Shown here piece by piece: positions 8,357-17,262 of a stretch of DNA of 64,000 nucleotides. This stretch comes from SCUS01 sp966211675. GTDB lineage: Bacteria; Myxococcota_A; Polyangia; Polyangiales; Ga0077539. The notes under the pieces are model-generated. The model did not search any database. It saw nothing but the letters and a program-made list of their open reading frames with translations, and was not told the DNA's origin. The DNA lies in NCBI GenBank assembly GCA_966211675.1, contig CBIHPK010000007.1:1-64000 (forward strand), read 5' to 3'. The stretch's first letter is position 1. The number at the start of each line of letters is the position of its first letter. The translations under genes were made by a program, and so were the position numbers.

Positions 8357-10371
8357 GGTGCGCGTGCGTCGCCCTCGCGATCTGCCTGGGATGCTCGGGA
8401 GCGAGGCCCCGCCCGACGGCTTCGGTCGCGCCCTCGGCGGCCATCGAGCGGAGCCCGCCCGCCCACGCCGGGTGGACCGTCGTCGCGCCCCGCGACCGGC
8501 CTCCTCGCATCGACCGCGTGGCGGTGCTCTCCGACGGGTCGTCCGTGATCTTGAGCGGTCGAGGGGTCTACCGCGTGGGCGTCGGCTCGGAGGTGACGCT
8601 TGCCTGCGAGATCGACCCGAGCCTGGCGGTGGAAGGGCTCCACGCCTCGGGAGCCGGCTGGTGGGTGCTGGCGGGGGAGGCCTTCGAGCCCGCGGTGTTC
8701 CGCGGCGGAGCGGGCGCTCCGAGGTGCATGCGAGAGCCGCTGCCGCCGCTGGTGGCGAGGGACGCCCCGCCGGGCCAGCTGCGCTCGACGCAGGCCGGGA
8801 GCGACGCGCTGGTGTGGTCGAGCGCGGGTCCGATGGTCCGGTCGCGCGACGGCGCCCATACCTGGCAGCGTATTCCGCCGCTCCCGGAGGTGGTCGCCAT
8901 GACCGTGAGCGGGGACACCCTCTACGCCGCGGCCCTGCTGGGAGGAGCGGCCTCCCGCTCGCCCTTCGACCGGCACGGCTACGAGGTGTTCACGCGGTCC
9001 GAGGGGGAGACCCGCTGGGTGCTCGCGGCGGCGCCGGGCGATCGCGCGGCTCCGGTCGCCCTCCTCCCGCGAGAAGGGGGCGGCGTCGTCGGGCTCGACG
9101 CGCTCGGCGGCTTCGAGCTCACCGCGCGAGGGGAAGGGCGCGTGGGGCCCTCGACGGGACCGCACTTCGCTCGCGACCGCCCGGCCCTGCTGGTGGGCGC
9201 TCCGCCCGACTCGGCGATCGGGCGCTCCGAGGGGATGTTGACCGTGCACCGGCTCTCCGGCTGGGGGCCGCTGCCGCCGCTGCCCGACGAGCGCCTCCCG
9301 ACCGCCTTCGACGCCTCGCCCGACGGCTCGCTCGTGGTCTCCGACTCGCACGAGCTGTGGCGGGTGAGAGCGGGCGCAGAGCCCACCGTGCTGCTGCGCT
9401 CGCCGCTCGGAGGCGGACGACCCGCGAGGCTCGCGGCCTCCGCGAGCGTGATCGCGGTGCTGAGCGGGAGCGACCACCTCTCGGTGACGCGCGACGGGGG
9501 CGAGGCGTGGACGACGCTGGTGATTCCGCCCGAGGCGGGCGGCGCGAGGAGCCTCTCGGTGCTGCCTGGCGGGATCATCGCGGCGATCACCGCCGATGCG
9601 TCGGGCTCCTCACCGGGAGCGGGCGCGACGGGGGCGATCTGGCTGGGCGACCTCGCGCTCCATCGCATCGAGCTCCCGACCGGCGCGCGGGTCTTCGAGA
9701 ACGGGGCCTCGCTGCGCTCGATCGGCGACCGCTGGATCCTGGTCGCGGGCGACGTCTTCGTCTCCGACGACCAGGGCGCCCACTGGCGTCCGACGCTCGC
9801 TCCGCCGCCGGGGCACCGCGACGACTGGGGCGTGGTCTCGCTCGCCGCCTCCGCCGGGCGCACGGCCTACGCGCTCGACAACGCCGGGGCGCTCTGGCGC
9901 TCGGACGACGCGGGCGACTCCTTCGTGCTCCTCACGCCGGGGCGAGCGCCGGAGGGGGTCGCGGCGCTGCGATCGCCGCACCCGACCTCCGACTGGCTGC
10001 GCTGGGACGGCGGCGACGCGCTGCTCGCGAGCCTCGGTCGGCAGGTGTTTCGCTTCGACCGCGAGGGCCGCGGCGGTCCGCTCGGGTCGCTGCGAGGGGC
10101 CGTCTTCGGAGCGGCGGTGGAGGGCGGCGCGGTGATCGCCACCAACGCCGCCCCGTCGAGAGAGCTCGAGTGCGGGCGCGACGGCGAGCCGCTGCTCATG
10201 GCCGTCTCGGCCACCGGAACCCTCACGCCCATCCCCGGCGTGTGCGCCCACGTGGCGGTGGCCTGGGCGCTCGACGGCGACGCGCTCTACACCGTCGACG
10301 CCGACGGCCTGATCGAGCGGGCCAGCCTGCGCGGGCTCTGGCGAGAGGCCGTCGAGACCCCATCGCCCTGA
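8353..10371 (+). CDS. Probable lipoprotein with BNR/Asp-box beta-propeller
   Basis: The 672-residue product begins with a lipoprotein-like leader (RCACVALAICLGCSG). It then contains at least four Asp-box motifs of the form S-x-D-x-G-x-x-W/F: SRDGAHTW (about residue 163), TRDGGEAW (about 378), SDDQGAHW (about 470) and SDDAGDSF (about 516). Asp-boxes mark turns in sialidase/sortilin/YCF48-type propeller blades, so the protein is predicted to be one or two propellers facing the periplasm or outside. No sialidase catalytic triad is evident. GTG at 8353 was chosen because it makes a GTGA overlap with the upstream gene and keeps the leader; an in-frame ATG lies at 8329 without those merits. Its stop is 4 bp from the stop of the opposing gene. 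Confidence 0.78.
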   Translation: MRCACVALAICLGCSGARPRPTASVAPSAAIERSPPAHAGWTVVAPRDRPPRIDRVAVLSDGSSVILSGRGVYRVGVGSEVTLACEIDPSLAVEGLHASGAGWWVLAGEAFEPAVFRGGAGAPRCMREPLPPLVARDAPPGQLRSTQAGSDALVWSSAGPMVRSRDGAHTWQRIPPLPEVVAMTVSGDTLYAAALLGGAASRSPFDRHGYEVFTRSEGETRWVLAAAPGDRAAPVALLPREGGGVVGLDALGGFELTARGEGRVGPSTGPHFARDRPALLVGAPPDSAIGRSEGMLTVHRLSGWGPLPPLPDERLPTAFDASPDGSLVVSDSHELWRVRAGAEPTVLLRSPLGGGRPARLAASASVIAVLSGSDHLSVTRDGGEAWTTLVIPPEAGGARSLSVLPGGIIAAITADASGSSPGAGATGAIWLGDLALHRIELPTGARVFENGASLRSIGDRWILVAGDVFVSDDQGAHWRPTLAPPPGHRDDWGVVSLAASAGRTAYALDNAGALWRSDDAGDSFVLLTPGRAPEGVAALRSPHPTSDWLRWDGGDALLASLGRQVFRFDREGRGGPLGSLRGAVFGAAVEGGAVIATNAAPSRELECGRDGEPLLMAVSATGTLTPIPGVCAHVAVAWALDGDALYTVDADGLIERASLRGLWREAVETPSP

Positions 10372-10375
10372 GCCG

Positions 10376-11161
10376 CTACCAGCCCGCGCGCTGCACCACC
10401 CAGCCCACCGCCGAGCGCACCCGGTCGCCCGCCCAGAGCAGCGAGCGCATCGCCTCCTCGGTGCTCGGCGACACCTCCGTCGTCGAGGCCGCCGACCAGC
10501 CCCCCGCCGCCAGCGCCGCGCGCGACTCGTCGGAGAGCGCCACCAGGAAGCGCACCCCCAGCGAGGTCGCGTCGCGCTCCAGGCCGACGAGCTCGAGCAG
10601 CGCCGAGGCCTCCGCCGCGGGGCCGGTCGCGAGGTCCAGCAGCACCGCCTCGGCGTCGCCGCGAAGGAGCCTCGACGCGGTCCTCGCGGACACCTCCCTC
10701 GCCCCTTCGAGGTCGAGCGCGCCGACGCCCGACACGAGCCAGCGCCTCGGCGCCACCTCCACCACCGCCGCGGAGGCCGCGACGGTGCGCAGCAGCGCCG
10801 CGCGGGCGCAGTCCTCACGGCCCCGGGCGTAGCCGTCGAGCAGCAGCGTCCAGAGCCCGTCGAGCACGGTCCCCGCGTCCTCGCCCGCCGCCTCGCGCCA
10901 GGCGAGCATCGCGCCGGACACCACCGCCGGGGCGTAGCCCTGATCGCCCATGCGGTAGGCGAAGAGCAGCGCCAGCGAGCGCGCCTCGCTCCAGCGGACG
11001 TCCGACGGAGGGAGCCCCGCGCAGCGCAGCGCCGACTCGATGAAGGGCCTCAGCTCGTCGCCGAGGGTGGCCACGCGCTCCGGCTCCTCGCCCGCCAGCG
11101 CCGAAGAGCTCGCGAGCGCCGTCCGCACGCGAGCGAGGGTCGCGTCGAGCTCCTCGGGCAT
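10376..11161 (-). CDS. Hypothetical protein, possible STAS-like C-terminal domain
   Basis: A 261-residue soluble protein. The N-terminal half is helical (MPEELDATLARVRTAL, then helices to about residue 130). The C-terminal half begins AVVEVAPRRWLVSGVGALD and continues with ARTASRLLRGDAEAVLLDLATG and TSLGVRFLVALSDESRAAL. This alternation of strand and helix resembles STAS-domain regulators, in which a helical N-terminal sensor is joined to a STAS domain. The assignment is by fold impression only and the usual phosphorylatable Ser/Thr is not obvious. It follows the glycosyltransferase gene by 3 bp, so it is the third cistron of that operon and may be a cytoplasmic regulator of it. Confidence 0.6.
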   Translation of the reverse strand: MPEELDATLARVRTALASSSALAGEEPERVATLGDELRPFIESALRCAGLPPSDVRWSEARSLALLFAYRMGDQGYAPAVVSGAMLAWREAAGEDAGTVLDGLWTLLLDGYARGREDCARAALLRTVAASAAVVEVAPRRWLVSGVGALDLEGAREVSARTASRLLRGDAEAVLLDLATGPAAEASALLELVGLERDATSLGVRFLVALSDESRAALAAGGWSAASTTEVSPSTEEAMRSLLWAGDRVRSAVGWVVQRAGW

Positions 11162-11164
11162 GGC

Positions 11165-13813
11165 TCAGGGCCTCGGGGCGCCGGCCCCGAGGGTCGCCTC
11201 GACGAGGACGAACTTGTTGTCCTCGGCCTCGGTGCTGATGGTCTCCGCGTGCCCGCCGCCCTGGCGGATCTGCGAGAGCAGCCCCTGCACCCGCGAGTGC
11301 TCGGTGATGAAGAAGGCCCGCTGGTTGGGGTGCTCGCGCACCCACTCGCTGGTGGAGCCGGTGCAGTACTTGAGGCCGCACTCCTCCGCGACCACGTGGT
11401 TGCCCGTGTAGAAGTTCTCGCCCTTCCAGTTCATCTGGTGGGCGATGATCGGGTCGAAGGCGAAGCGGGGATCGGGGTTGGGCGAGGGCCGCGCTCGCCG
11501 CCGCGCGTAGTAGCGCTCGAAGAGCCCGCGCTGCGACCAGTGCGGCGTGAGCGCGATCATGTAGACGTCGAGCGACCAGCCCGCGAAGAGCACCGCGAGG
11601 CAGAGCAGCGCGCCCATCATCGCGCCGCGGATGCGCGCCACGCCCAGCAGAGCGAGCAGGGCGACCGCCACCACCGCGAAGCCCAGCAGCATCGGCGAGA
11701 AGTCGAGGAAGCGCAGCGGCCACTGCCGGTCGTAGTTGTAGACGAAGAGGTGGATCAGCCGCTCGCTGCCCGGAGGCGCGCTGCGGCGGGTGGCGAGGTC
11801 GCGCCCGACGAGGCCCGTCACGCACGCGGCGGCCACGCCGAGGCCGCCCAGCATCGAGTCCCAGCGCTCGGTCTCGGGTCGGGCCTCTCGCCACCAGGAG
11901 AGGGCGAGCGCCGCGACGCCGAAGGCGAGGAGCGTCACGCCGAGCGCGGGGTTGCCCCGGAAGGGGGCGCCGTGGCCATCGAGGCGGCCGCTCCAGGTGC
12001 CCACGCAGCGGGCGGCCCCCAGCACGAGGAGCAGCACGCCGAGGGCGCGGGAGAGCCAGAGGTCCCAGCGGGGAGGCGCGTCGTCGGAGGGCTTCGGGAG
12101 CATCCGGTCGACGAGCAGGCCGACCATCACCGCCGCGCCGGGCAGCGCTGGGAAGATGTAGTGATGGAACTTGGTGATCATCGCGCTGAAGAGCACGAAG
12201 GCCACGGAGAACCAGAGCAGCCCGATGCGGGCGAGGTCTCGCTGCGCCTGCGTCGCGCCGGCGGGCACCACCACCCGGCCGGCCATCATCGCCACCGGCA
12301 CGAGGCCCGACCAGGGGAACATCGCGTAGCCGAGCTGCCAGAGGAAGTAGCGCACCGAGCCGGTGTCGCCGTGCACGCCGACCATCGTGCGGTTGATGAT
12401 GTCGTGCACGATGAAGCGCTGGATGAACTCGTTGCCGAGGCGCGCGGTGATGGCCACGTACCAGGGCATCCCCACCAGCAGGAAGAGCAGCACCCCGACG
12501 CCGAGGCGGATCTCCTTCAGCTCTCGCCACCGCGTCGAGGCCACGTAGTGGAGCAGCGCGACGGCGCCGGGGATCGCGAGCCCGGCGGGCCCCTTGCCCA
12601 TGGTGGCGACGGCGCACCACACGTAGAAGAGCGCGAAGTAGAGGCCGCGCTGGGTGCGCTCGTGGCGGAGGTCGCGCAGCGCCCAGACCAGCAGCGCCGA
12701 CCACACGAGCCCCTGCAGCACCGACGGGAGGAAGGGCACCGCGCTCGCGACGCGCTCCCACACCGGCGAGCCCTGGACGCTGGGCGCTCCGTCGACGCCG
12801 GAGTTGCCCGCGGAGCCCGAGTAGAAGGTCTCGAAGGGGAGCTGGATCGGCCCGAGGCGGTTGGCCCGCATCATCCGGGTGCACTGCTCGACGTTGGCGT
12901 CCGCCGCGCAGCCCAGAGAGAGCGAGCGGGTGAGCAGGTAGACCACCTGCGGCAGCACCAGGAGCAGCACCGCGCCGACGGTCAGGTGCCAGAGCGAGTA
13001 GCGCAGGGTGACCGGCCCGAGGCGCAGCGAGCGCGGCTTCGCGAGGGCTGAGGGGTCGCTCACCACCGCGAGCATGAACATGCTCAGCGCGAGGGTGAGC
13101 GAGGCCACGAAGGGCATGTCGGTCATCGCCTGGTGGGCGAGGAAGAACCACTGCGGCATGGTCGCGAGCACGAGCGCGACGCACATCCCGGCGCGGGGCC
13201 CCCACGCCCGGGAGACCGCGCGGGACAGGGCCCAGAGCGCGGCGATGGCGAGGGCGCAGATGGGCAGGCGGATGAACCACTCCTGCACGTTGGGCCCGGC
13301 GTCGGCGGCGTAGCGCACGCCGAAGGGCACGCCGAAGGACATGCCGAGGGCGCTCATCCAGAAGATGAGCACCGGCTTGGACATGAACCACCCCTCCTGG
13401 CCCCACCAGGTGGTGATCCAGTCGTCGCGAGAGAGGATCTCCCGGGCCACCTCGGAGTAGTGCGTCTCCCACGGGTCCCAGAGGCCGAAGGCGCCCGCCA
13501 TCGGCAGGTAGAGCGCGCCGGACACCAGCACCACGATCGATCCCTCGCGGCGCCACCACGGGCGGGCGTCCACGACCTCGCCCTCCGACTCGTCGCCGCG
13601 CAGGTCGAGCGGCGAGTCGCCCAGCAGCCCGAGGATCCCCACGGCCGCCGCGAGGACCAGCGCGAGGCCGATCCACGCCCCGGCGGGGAAGTGCCCGGGC
13701 CAGCGCATGAGCCCCGCCAGCAGCACCAGCGGAACGATCGTCAGGGGGAGGTCACGTCCCCTTCGGGGGAGCGTGACGCGGGCAGTGGCGGTCTCCGCTT
13801 CGGGTTGGGCCAT
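11165..13813 (-). CDS. GT39-family membrane glycosyltransferase (ArnT/PMT-like), copy 1
   Basis: An 882-residue polytopic inner-membrane protein with a dozen or more hydrophobic helices and a long C-terminal periplasmic domain. The first periplasmic loop carries the catalytic acidic motif WDPWETHYSEVAREI (D-x-x-E, near residue 111), typical of enzymes that take sugar from a polyprenyl-phosphate carrier and transfer it to lipid A or proteins. Further shared landmarks are MSKPVLIFWMSALG, FVLATMPQWFFLAHQAMTD and MGKGPAGLAIPG. Its C-terminal domain ends with ENFYTGNHVVAEECGLKYC. It lies 9 bp downstream of a close paralogue, arising from a tandem duplication. The acceptor and the sugar are unknown; it is longer than ArnT (about 550 residues) because of the extra C-terminal domain. 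Confidence 0.9.
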   Translation of the reverse strand: MAQPEAETATARVTLPRRGRDLPLTIVPLVLLAGLMRWPGHFPAGAWIGLALVLAAAVGILGLLGDSPLDLRGDESEGEVVDARPWWRREGSIVVLVSGALYLPMAGAFGLWDPWETHYSEVAREILSRDDWITTWWGQEGWFMSKPVLIFWMSALGMSFGVPFGVRYAADAGPNVQEWFIRLPICALAIAALWALSRAVSRAWGPRAGMCVALVLATMPQWFFLAHQAMTDMPFVASLTLALSMFMLAVVSDPSALAKPRSLRLGPVTLRYSLWHLTVGAVLLLVLPQVVYLLTRSLSLGCAADANVEQCTRMMRANRLGPIQLPFETFYSGSAGNSGVDGAPSVQGSPVWERVASAVPFLPSVLQGLVWSALLVWALRDLRHERTQRGLYFALFYVWCAVATMGKGPAGLAIPGAVALLHYVASTRWRELKEIRLGVGVLLFLLVGMPWYVAITARLGNEFIQRFIVHDIINRTMVGVHGDTGSVRYFLWQLGYAMFPWSGLVPVAMMAGRVVVPAGATQAQRDLARIGLLWFSVAFVLFSAMITKFHHYIFPALPGAAVMVGLLVDRMLPKPSDDAPPRWDLWLSRALGVLLLVLGAARCVGTWSGRLDGHGAPFRGNPALGVTLLAFGVAALALSWWREARPETERWDSMLGGLGVAAACVTGLVGRDLATRRSAPPGSERLIHLFVYNYDRQWPLRFLDFSPMLLGFAVVAVALLALLGVARIRGAMMGALLCLAVLFAGWSLDVYMIALTPHWSQRGLFERYYARRRARPSPNPDPRFAFDPIIAHQMNWKGENFYTGNHVVAEECGLKYCTGSTSEWVREHPNQRAFFITEHSRVQGLLSQIRQGGGHAETISTEAEDNKFVLVEATLGAGAPRP

Positions 13814-13822
13814 CGTCGCGAC

Positions 13823-16672
13823 TCACTGCGCCGGGGTCGCGGCGCCGGGGCGACCCGGGCCCGCGGTGCCCTCGACCAGCACGAACTTGTTCTGGTCCCA
13901 CTCGTCGGTGACCTCGCGGGCGGTGCCGCCGCCGCTCGTCACCTGCGACACGATGTTCGAGCCGTGCGAGCGCTCGGTGACGAAGAAGAGCCGCTGCCCG
14001 TGGTGGCGCTCCAGCCACTGGCGCAGGTGGTTCGAGCAGAACGGCAGGTCGCCGCAGTCGAGCATCGCGCAGCGGCCGCCGGTGTAGAAGTTCTCGCCCT
14101 TCCAGTTCATCTGGTAGGCGCCGATGGGGTCGTGGTCGTAGCGGGCGTCCTCGCCCTCGCGGCCCTCCATCGATCGCGCGTGGCGCATCGCGTAGTAGCG
14201 CTCGAAGAGCGAGCGCTGCGACCAGTGCCGCGAGACGTCCACCATGTAGAAGTCCAGGCCCCAGGCCGCGAACACGAAGGCCACCGCGACCATCGCCCGC
14301 GCCGCCATGGGCCGCAGCCGGTGCACCACGAGGCCCGCGCAGGCGAGCACCGCGACCACGCCGAAGCCCACGAGGATCGCGTGGTAGTTGAACGACCGCG
14401 ACGGCCACATCCGCTCGTACTGGTACGTGAAGAGCTGAAGCAGCCGCTGGTAGCCCGGCGGGCGGGTCGATCCGTCGTACGCGAGGTCGCGCGCCACGAA
14501 GGCGAGCACCGCGGCCGCCGCGACCCCCATCGCCCCGAGGCTGATGGCCCGGTAGGCGTTGACGTCCTGGCCGAGAGCGCGAGCGCGCTCCGCCCGCTCG
14601 GGCGTGTCGTCGGCGCGGAGCGAGGCGATCAGGCCCTCTCCCCCCGCCTCGTCGCCCTCACCGCGGGCGAACCACCAGGAGACCCCGAGGGCCGCCGCTC
14701 CGAGCGCGACGAGCAGGCCGCCGAGCGCGGGCGAGCCCGGGAGGGGGGTGCCCTCGGCCGCGCGGGGGACGATGCCCCGGGCGGATCCCACGAAGGACGC
14801 GACGCCCACCACCAGCGCCGTCACTCCGACGCCGAGCGCCGCGATCGAGGCGACGGGGTTCTTCGAGCGCGCGAGCGAGGAGGTGCCCAGGAGGCGGTCG
14901 ACCAGCAGGCCCACCATCACCGCGGCGCCCGGAACCGCCGGGAAGATGTAGTGATGGAACTTCGTGACCATCGCGCTGAAGAGCACGAAGGAGAGCACGA
15001 ACCAGAGCACGCCGATGCGAGCCACCGCGCGCTGCGCCGCGGTCGACTCGGGCGGGACGATCTGCCGCCAGCCCACCAGCGCCACGGGCACGAGGCCCGA
15101 CCACGGGAACATCGCGTAGCCGAGCTGCCAGATGAAGTAGCGCACCGAGCCGGTGTCGCCGTGCACGCCGACGATGGTGCGGTTGATGATGTCGTGCACC
15201 ACGAAGCGGTCGAAGAACTCGTTGCCGAGCCGGCCGAGGATGGCGACGTACCAGGGCATCGCGACGACGAGGAAGACCAGCAGCCCGGTGAAGGGGCGGG
15301 CGCGGCGCAGCAGCGGCCAGTCGCGCGAGGTCACGAGGTAGGCGCCCGCGATGGCGGCGGGGATGACGATCCCGGCGGGGCCCTTGCCCATCGTGCTGAC
15401 CGCGCACCAGACGTAGAAGAGGACGAAGTAGAGGTCCTTCGCGCGGCGCTCGCGGCGGAGCACGGTGAGCGCGAGGGCGCCGAGGACGATCCAGAGGATG
15501 CCCTGCACCACCGAGGGGAAGAAGGGGATGACGTTGAGCAGGCGCTCCCACTTGGGCGAGCCCGGAACGCTGTGCTCCAGCGTGTCGGCGCTGTTGCCCG
15601 CGGAGCCGTAGAAGTACGTCTCCACCGGGAACTGCCGGCCGCCGATGCGGTTCATCCGCAGCATCTCCTCGCACTGCGACATGCGGGCGTCCTCCGGGCA
15701 GGACATCACCATCGTGCGCGTGAGCAGGTACATGATCTGCGGCACCGCGAGGAGCAGGAAGACCCCGATGGCGGTGTGCCAGAGCGACCAGCGGAAGCTG
15801 TGGCCGAAGACGGTGACCCGGAAGGGCTCCGCGAGCTTGTCGCCGGAGGTGATGGCCAGCATCAGCATCGCGACCGCGAGCACCAGTGGACCGACGAAGG
15901 GCATGTCGGTCATCGCCTGGTGGGCGAGGAAGAACCAGTGGGGCATCGTCGCGAGGACGAAGGCCACGAGCATCCCGGCGCGGCGGCCGAAGGCGCTGGC
16001 GACCGCGCGGTAGAGCGCCCAGAGCGCCAGCATCGCCAGCAGCGAGATGGGCACGCGGATGCACCACTCCTGGAACTGCGGCCCGCCGTCGGGCGCCGTG
16101 CGCAGGCCGAAGAGCGAGCCCACGCCCATGCCGAGGGCGCTCATCCAGAAGATGAGCACCGGCTTGGACATGAACCACCCCTCCTGGCCCCACCAGGTGG
16201 TGATCCAGTCGTCGCGAGAGAGGATCTCCCGGGCCACCTCGGAGTAGTGCGTCTCCCACGGGTCCCAGAGGCCGTACGCGCCCGCCATCGGCAGGTAGAG
16301 CGCGCCGCCGAAGAGCAGCACCCAGAGGCCCTCGCGCTTCCACCAAGGACCGCGCGGGGACTCGTCGGCGCTCGCTCGCTCGTCGCCGCGGAGCCGCAGC
16401 GGCGAGTCGCCGAGCAGGCCCAGCAGCCCCACCACGGCCACCACCGCGAGGAGCATCCCGAGGGGGACGCCCACGCGCAGGTGACCCTGCCGGGTCATCA
16501 GCAGCGCGAGGCCCGCGAGCCCGACCGCCGTCAACGCCCAGTCGATCGGCTTCGGCCGTCGGGGCGTCGTCGGCGGAGCCACGACCGCGGTCGCTGCAGT
16601 CACCGGCGCCTCCTGCTCCGCTGCAGCCTCGGATGGATCCATCTGCCCTTCTTCTTCCGTCTCCGCCGACAT
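13823..16672 (-). CDS. GT39-family membrane glycosyltransferase (ArnT/PMT-like), copy 2
   Basis: A 949-residue paralogue of the downstream gene with the same architecture: an acidic cytoplasmic N-terminus (about 60 residues, Ala/Glu/Pro-rich), multiple membrane helices, the D-x-x-E loop WDPWETHYSEVAREI, FVLATMPHWFFLAHQAMTD, MGKGPAGIVIPA, and a C-terminal domain ending around ENFYTGGRCAMLDCGDLPFC. That last segment has extra Cys compared with copy 1. First gene of a three-gene minus-strand operon; its start lies about 107 bp from tRNA-Leu on the other strand. Two stretches of its DNA are nearly identical to copy 1 while the rest has drifted, suggesting local gene conversion. An internal Met (residue 11) could also serve as start. 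Confidence 0.9.
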   Translation of the reverse strand: MSAETEEEGQMDPSEAAAEQEAPVTAATAVVAPPTTPRRPKPIDWALTAVGLAGLALLMTRQGHLRVGVPLGMLLAVVAVVGLLGLLGDSPLRLRGDERASADESPRGPWWKREGLWVLLFGGALYLPMAGAYGLWDPWETHYSEVAREILSRDDWITTWWGQEGWFMSKPVLIFWMSALGMGVGSLFGLRTAPDGGPQFQEWCIRVPISLLAMLALWALYRAVASAFGRRAGMLVAFVLATMPHWFFLAHQAMTDMPFVGPLVLAVAMLMLAITSGDKLAEPFRVTVFGHSFRWSLWHTAIGVFLLLAVPQIMYLLTRTMVMSCPEDARMSQCEEMLRMNRIGGRQFPVETYFYGSAGNSADTLEHSVPGSPKWERLLNVIPFFPSVVQGILWIVLGALALTVLRRERRAKDLYFVLFYVWCAVSTMGKGPAGIVIPAAIAGAYLVTSRDWPLLRRARPFTGLLVFLVVAMPWYVAILGRLGNEFFDRFVVHDIINRTIVGVHGDTGSVRYFIWQLGYAMFPWSGLVPVALVGWRQIVPPESTAAQRAVARIGVLWFVLSFVLFSAMVTKFHHYIFPAVPGAAVMVGLLVDRLLGTSSLARSKNPVASIAALGVGVTALVVGVASFVGSARGIVPRAAEGTPLPGSPALGGLLVALGAAALGVSWWFARGEGDEAGGEGLIASLRADDTPERAERARALGQDVNAYRAISLGAMGVAAAAVLAFVARDLAYDGSTRPPGYQRLLQLFTYQYERMWPSRSFNYHAILVGFGVVAVLACAGLVVHRLRPMAARAMVAVAFVFAAWGLDFYMVDVSRHWSQRSLFERYYAMRHARSMEGREGEDARYDHDPIGAYQMNWKGENFYTGGRCAMLDCGDLPFCSNHLRQWLERHHGQRLFFVTERSHGSNIVSQVTSGGGTAREVTDEWDQNKFVLVEGTAGPGRPGAATPAQ

Positions 16673-16729
16673 GGGGCGCCCGTATTACCAGAATCCCGCC
16701 AGCGCGGGGACGTCACGACGCAGTCCGCG

Positions 16730-16760
16730 ACGACAGCCCGACGCAGGTCCGTGCTACGGT
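16730..16760 (+). promoter_or_regulatory. Candidate promoter of tRNA-Leu
   Basis: A -10-like TACGGT (16755-16760), preceded by TGC, ends 19 bp before the mature tRNA 5' end. The best -35 is ACGACA (16730-16735), matching four of six TTGACA positions but with a long 19-bp spacing. Weak support; the position is right for a tRNA promoter. Confidence 0.3.
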
Positions 16761-16779
16761 GCGCGCCCCGACAATCGCC

Positions 16780-16861
16780 GCGAGGATGGCGGAACTGGCA
16801 GACGCGCCGGACTTAGGATCCGGTGTCTTACGACGTGCGGGTTCAAGTCCCGCTCCTCGCA
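16780..16861 (+). tRNA. tRNA-Leu (anticodon UAG)
   Basis: Acceptor arm GCGAGGA pairs with TCCTCGC. The anticodon stem CCGGA/TCCGG encloses the loop CTTAGGA, giving anticodon TAG (reads CUN). A long variable arm typical of class II (Leu) tRNAs follows, then a T arm GCGGG-TTCAAGT-CCCGC. The discriminator is A (16861). The 3' CCA is not encoded (ACCG follows), so the CCA-adding enzyme must supply it. Confidence 0.97.
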
Positions 16862-16908
16862 CCGACAGAGATCACCGAGCGTTTCACCGGAATGGGAGAG
16901 GTCGCGCC

Positions 16909-17262
16909 GTGCCCCTGAGCCTCCACTCGGAATACCTCCTCGGCTACCTCGCGGGCGCCCGCTCCATGGACCCGCGCGCCGCCGCCTCGCTCACGCAGGC
17001 CAGCTGCGAGGACGCCACGCAGGCCCGGGCGCTGCTACGAGCGCTCGCCCTCGGGATGTCCGACGGCCGACGGAGCCGAGCGCTCCGGGAGGGTCACGAG
17101 GTGCGGCTGCACGTCCTCGCGCTGCTCACCCGCGAGTCGAGCCCCGGCCCCATGGGGCGCTCCCGCCGCTCGACGATGCACCCGGCGGCCGACAGCGACG
17201 CGCCCAGCGACCCGTCCATCGCCATCGACGACTTCATCCGCCAGGCCTCGGAGCTGAAGTAG
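16909..17262 (+). CDS. Small hypothetical protein
   Basis: A 117-residue product from a GTG start preceded by GGGAGAGG, a good ribosome site about 7 bases upstream. No signal peptide; helical N-terminal part (LHSEYLLGYLAGARSMD, EDATQARALLRALALGM) and a probably disordered basic/Ser-rich middle, ending IAIDDFIRQASELK. Not recognised. It begins 47 bp after tRNA-Leu and could be read from the same promoter. Its last 29 bp overlap the end of the convergent lipoprotein gene, so one of the two 3' ends may be misjudged. Confidence 0.55.
   Translation: MPLSLHSEYLLGYLAGARSMDPRAAASLTQASCEDATQARALLRALALGMSDGRRSRALREGHEVRLHVLALLTRESSPGPMGRSRRSTMHPAADSDAPSDPSIAIDDFIRQASELK

Noticed and set aside
13133..16816. 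Open frame of over 1,200 codons antisense to the two GT39 genes
   Set aside because: Very high GC makes stop codons rare in the opposite frame. The product is Arg/His/Gln/Glu-rich without any domain, whereas the minus strand encodes clear membrane proteins.
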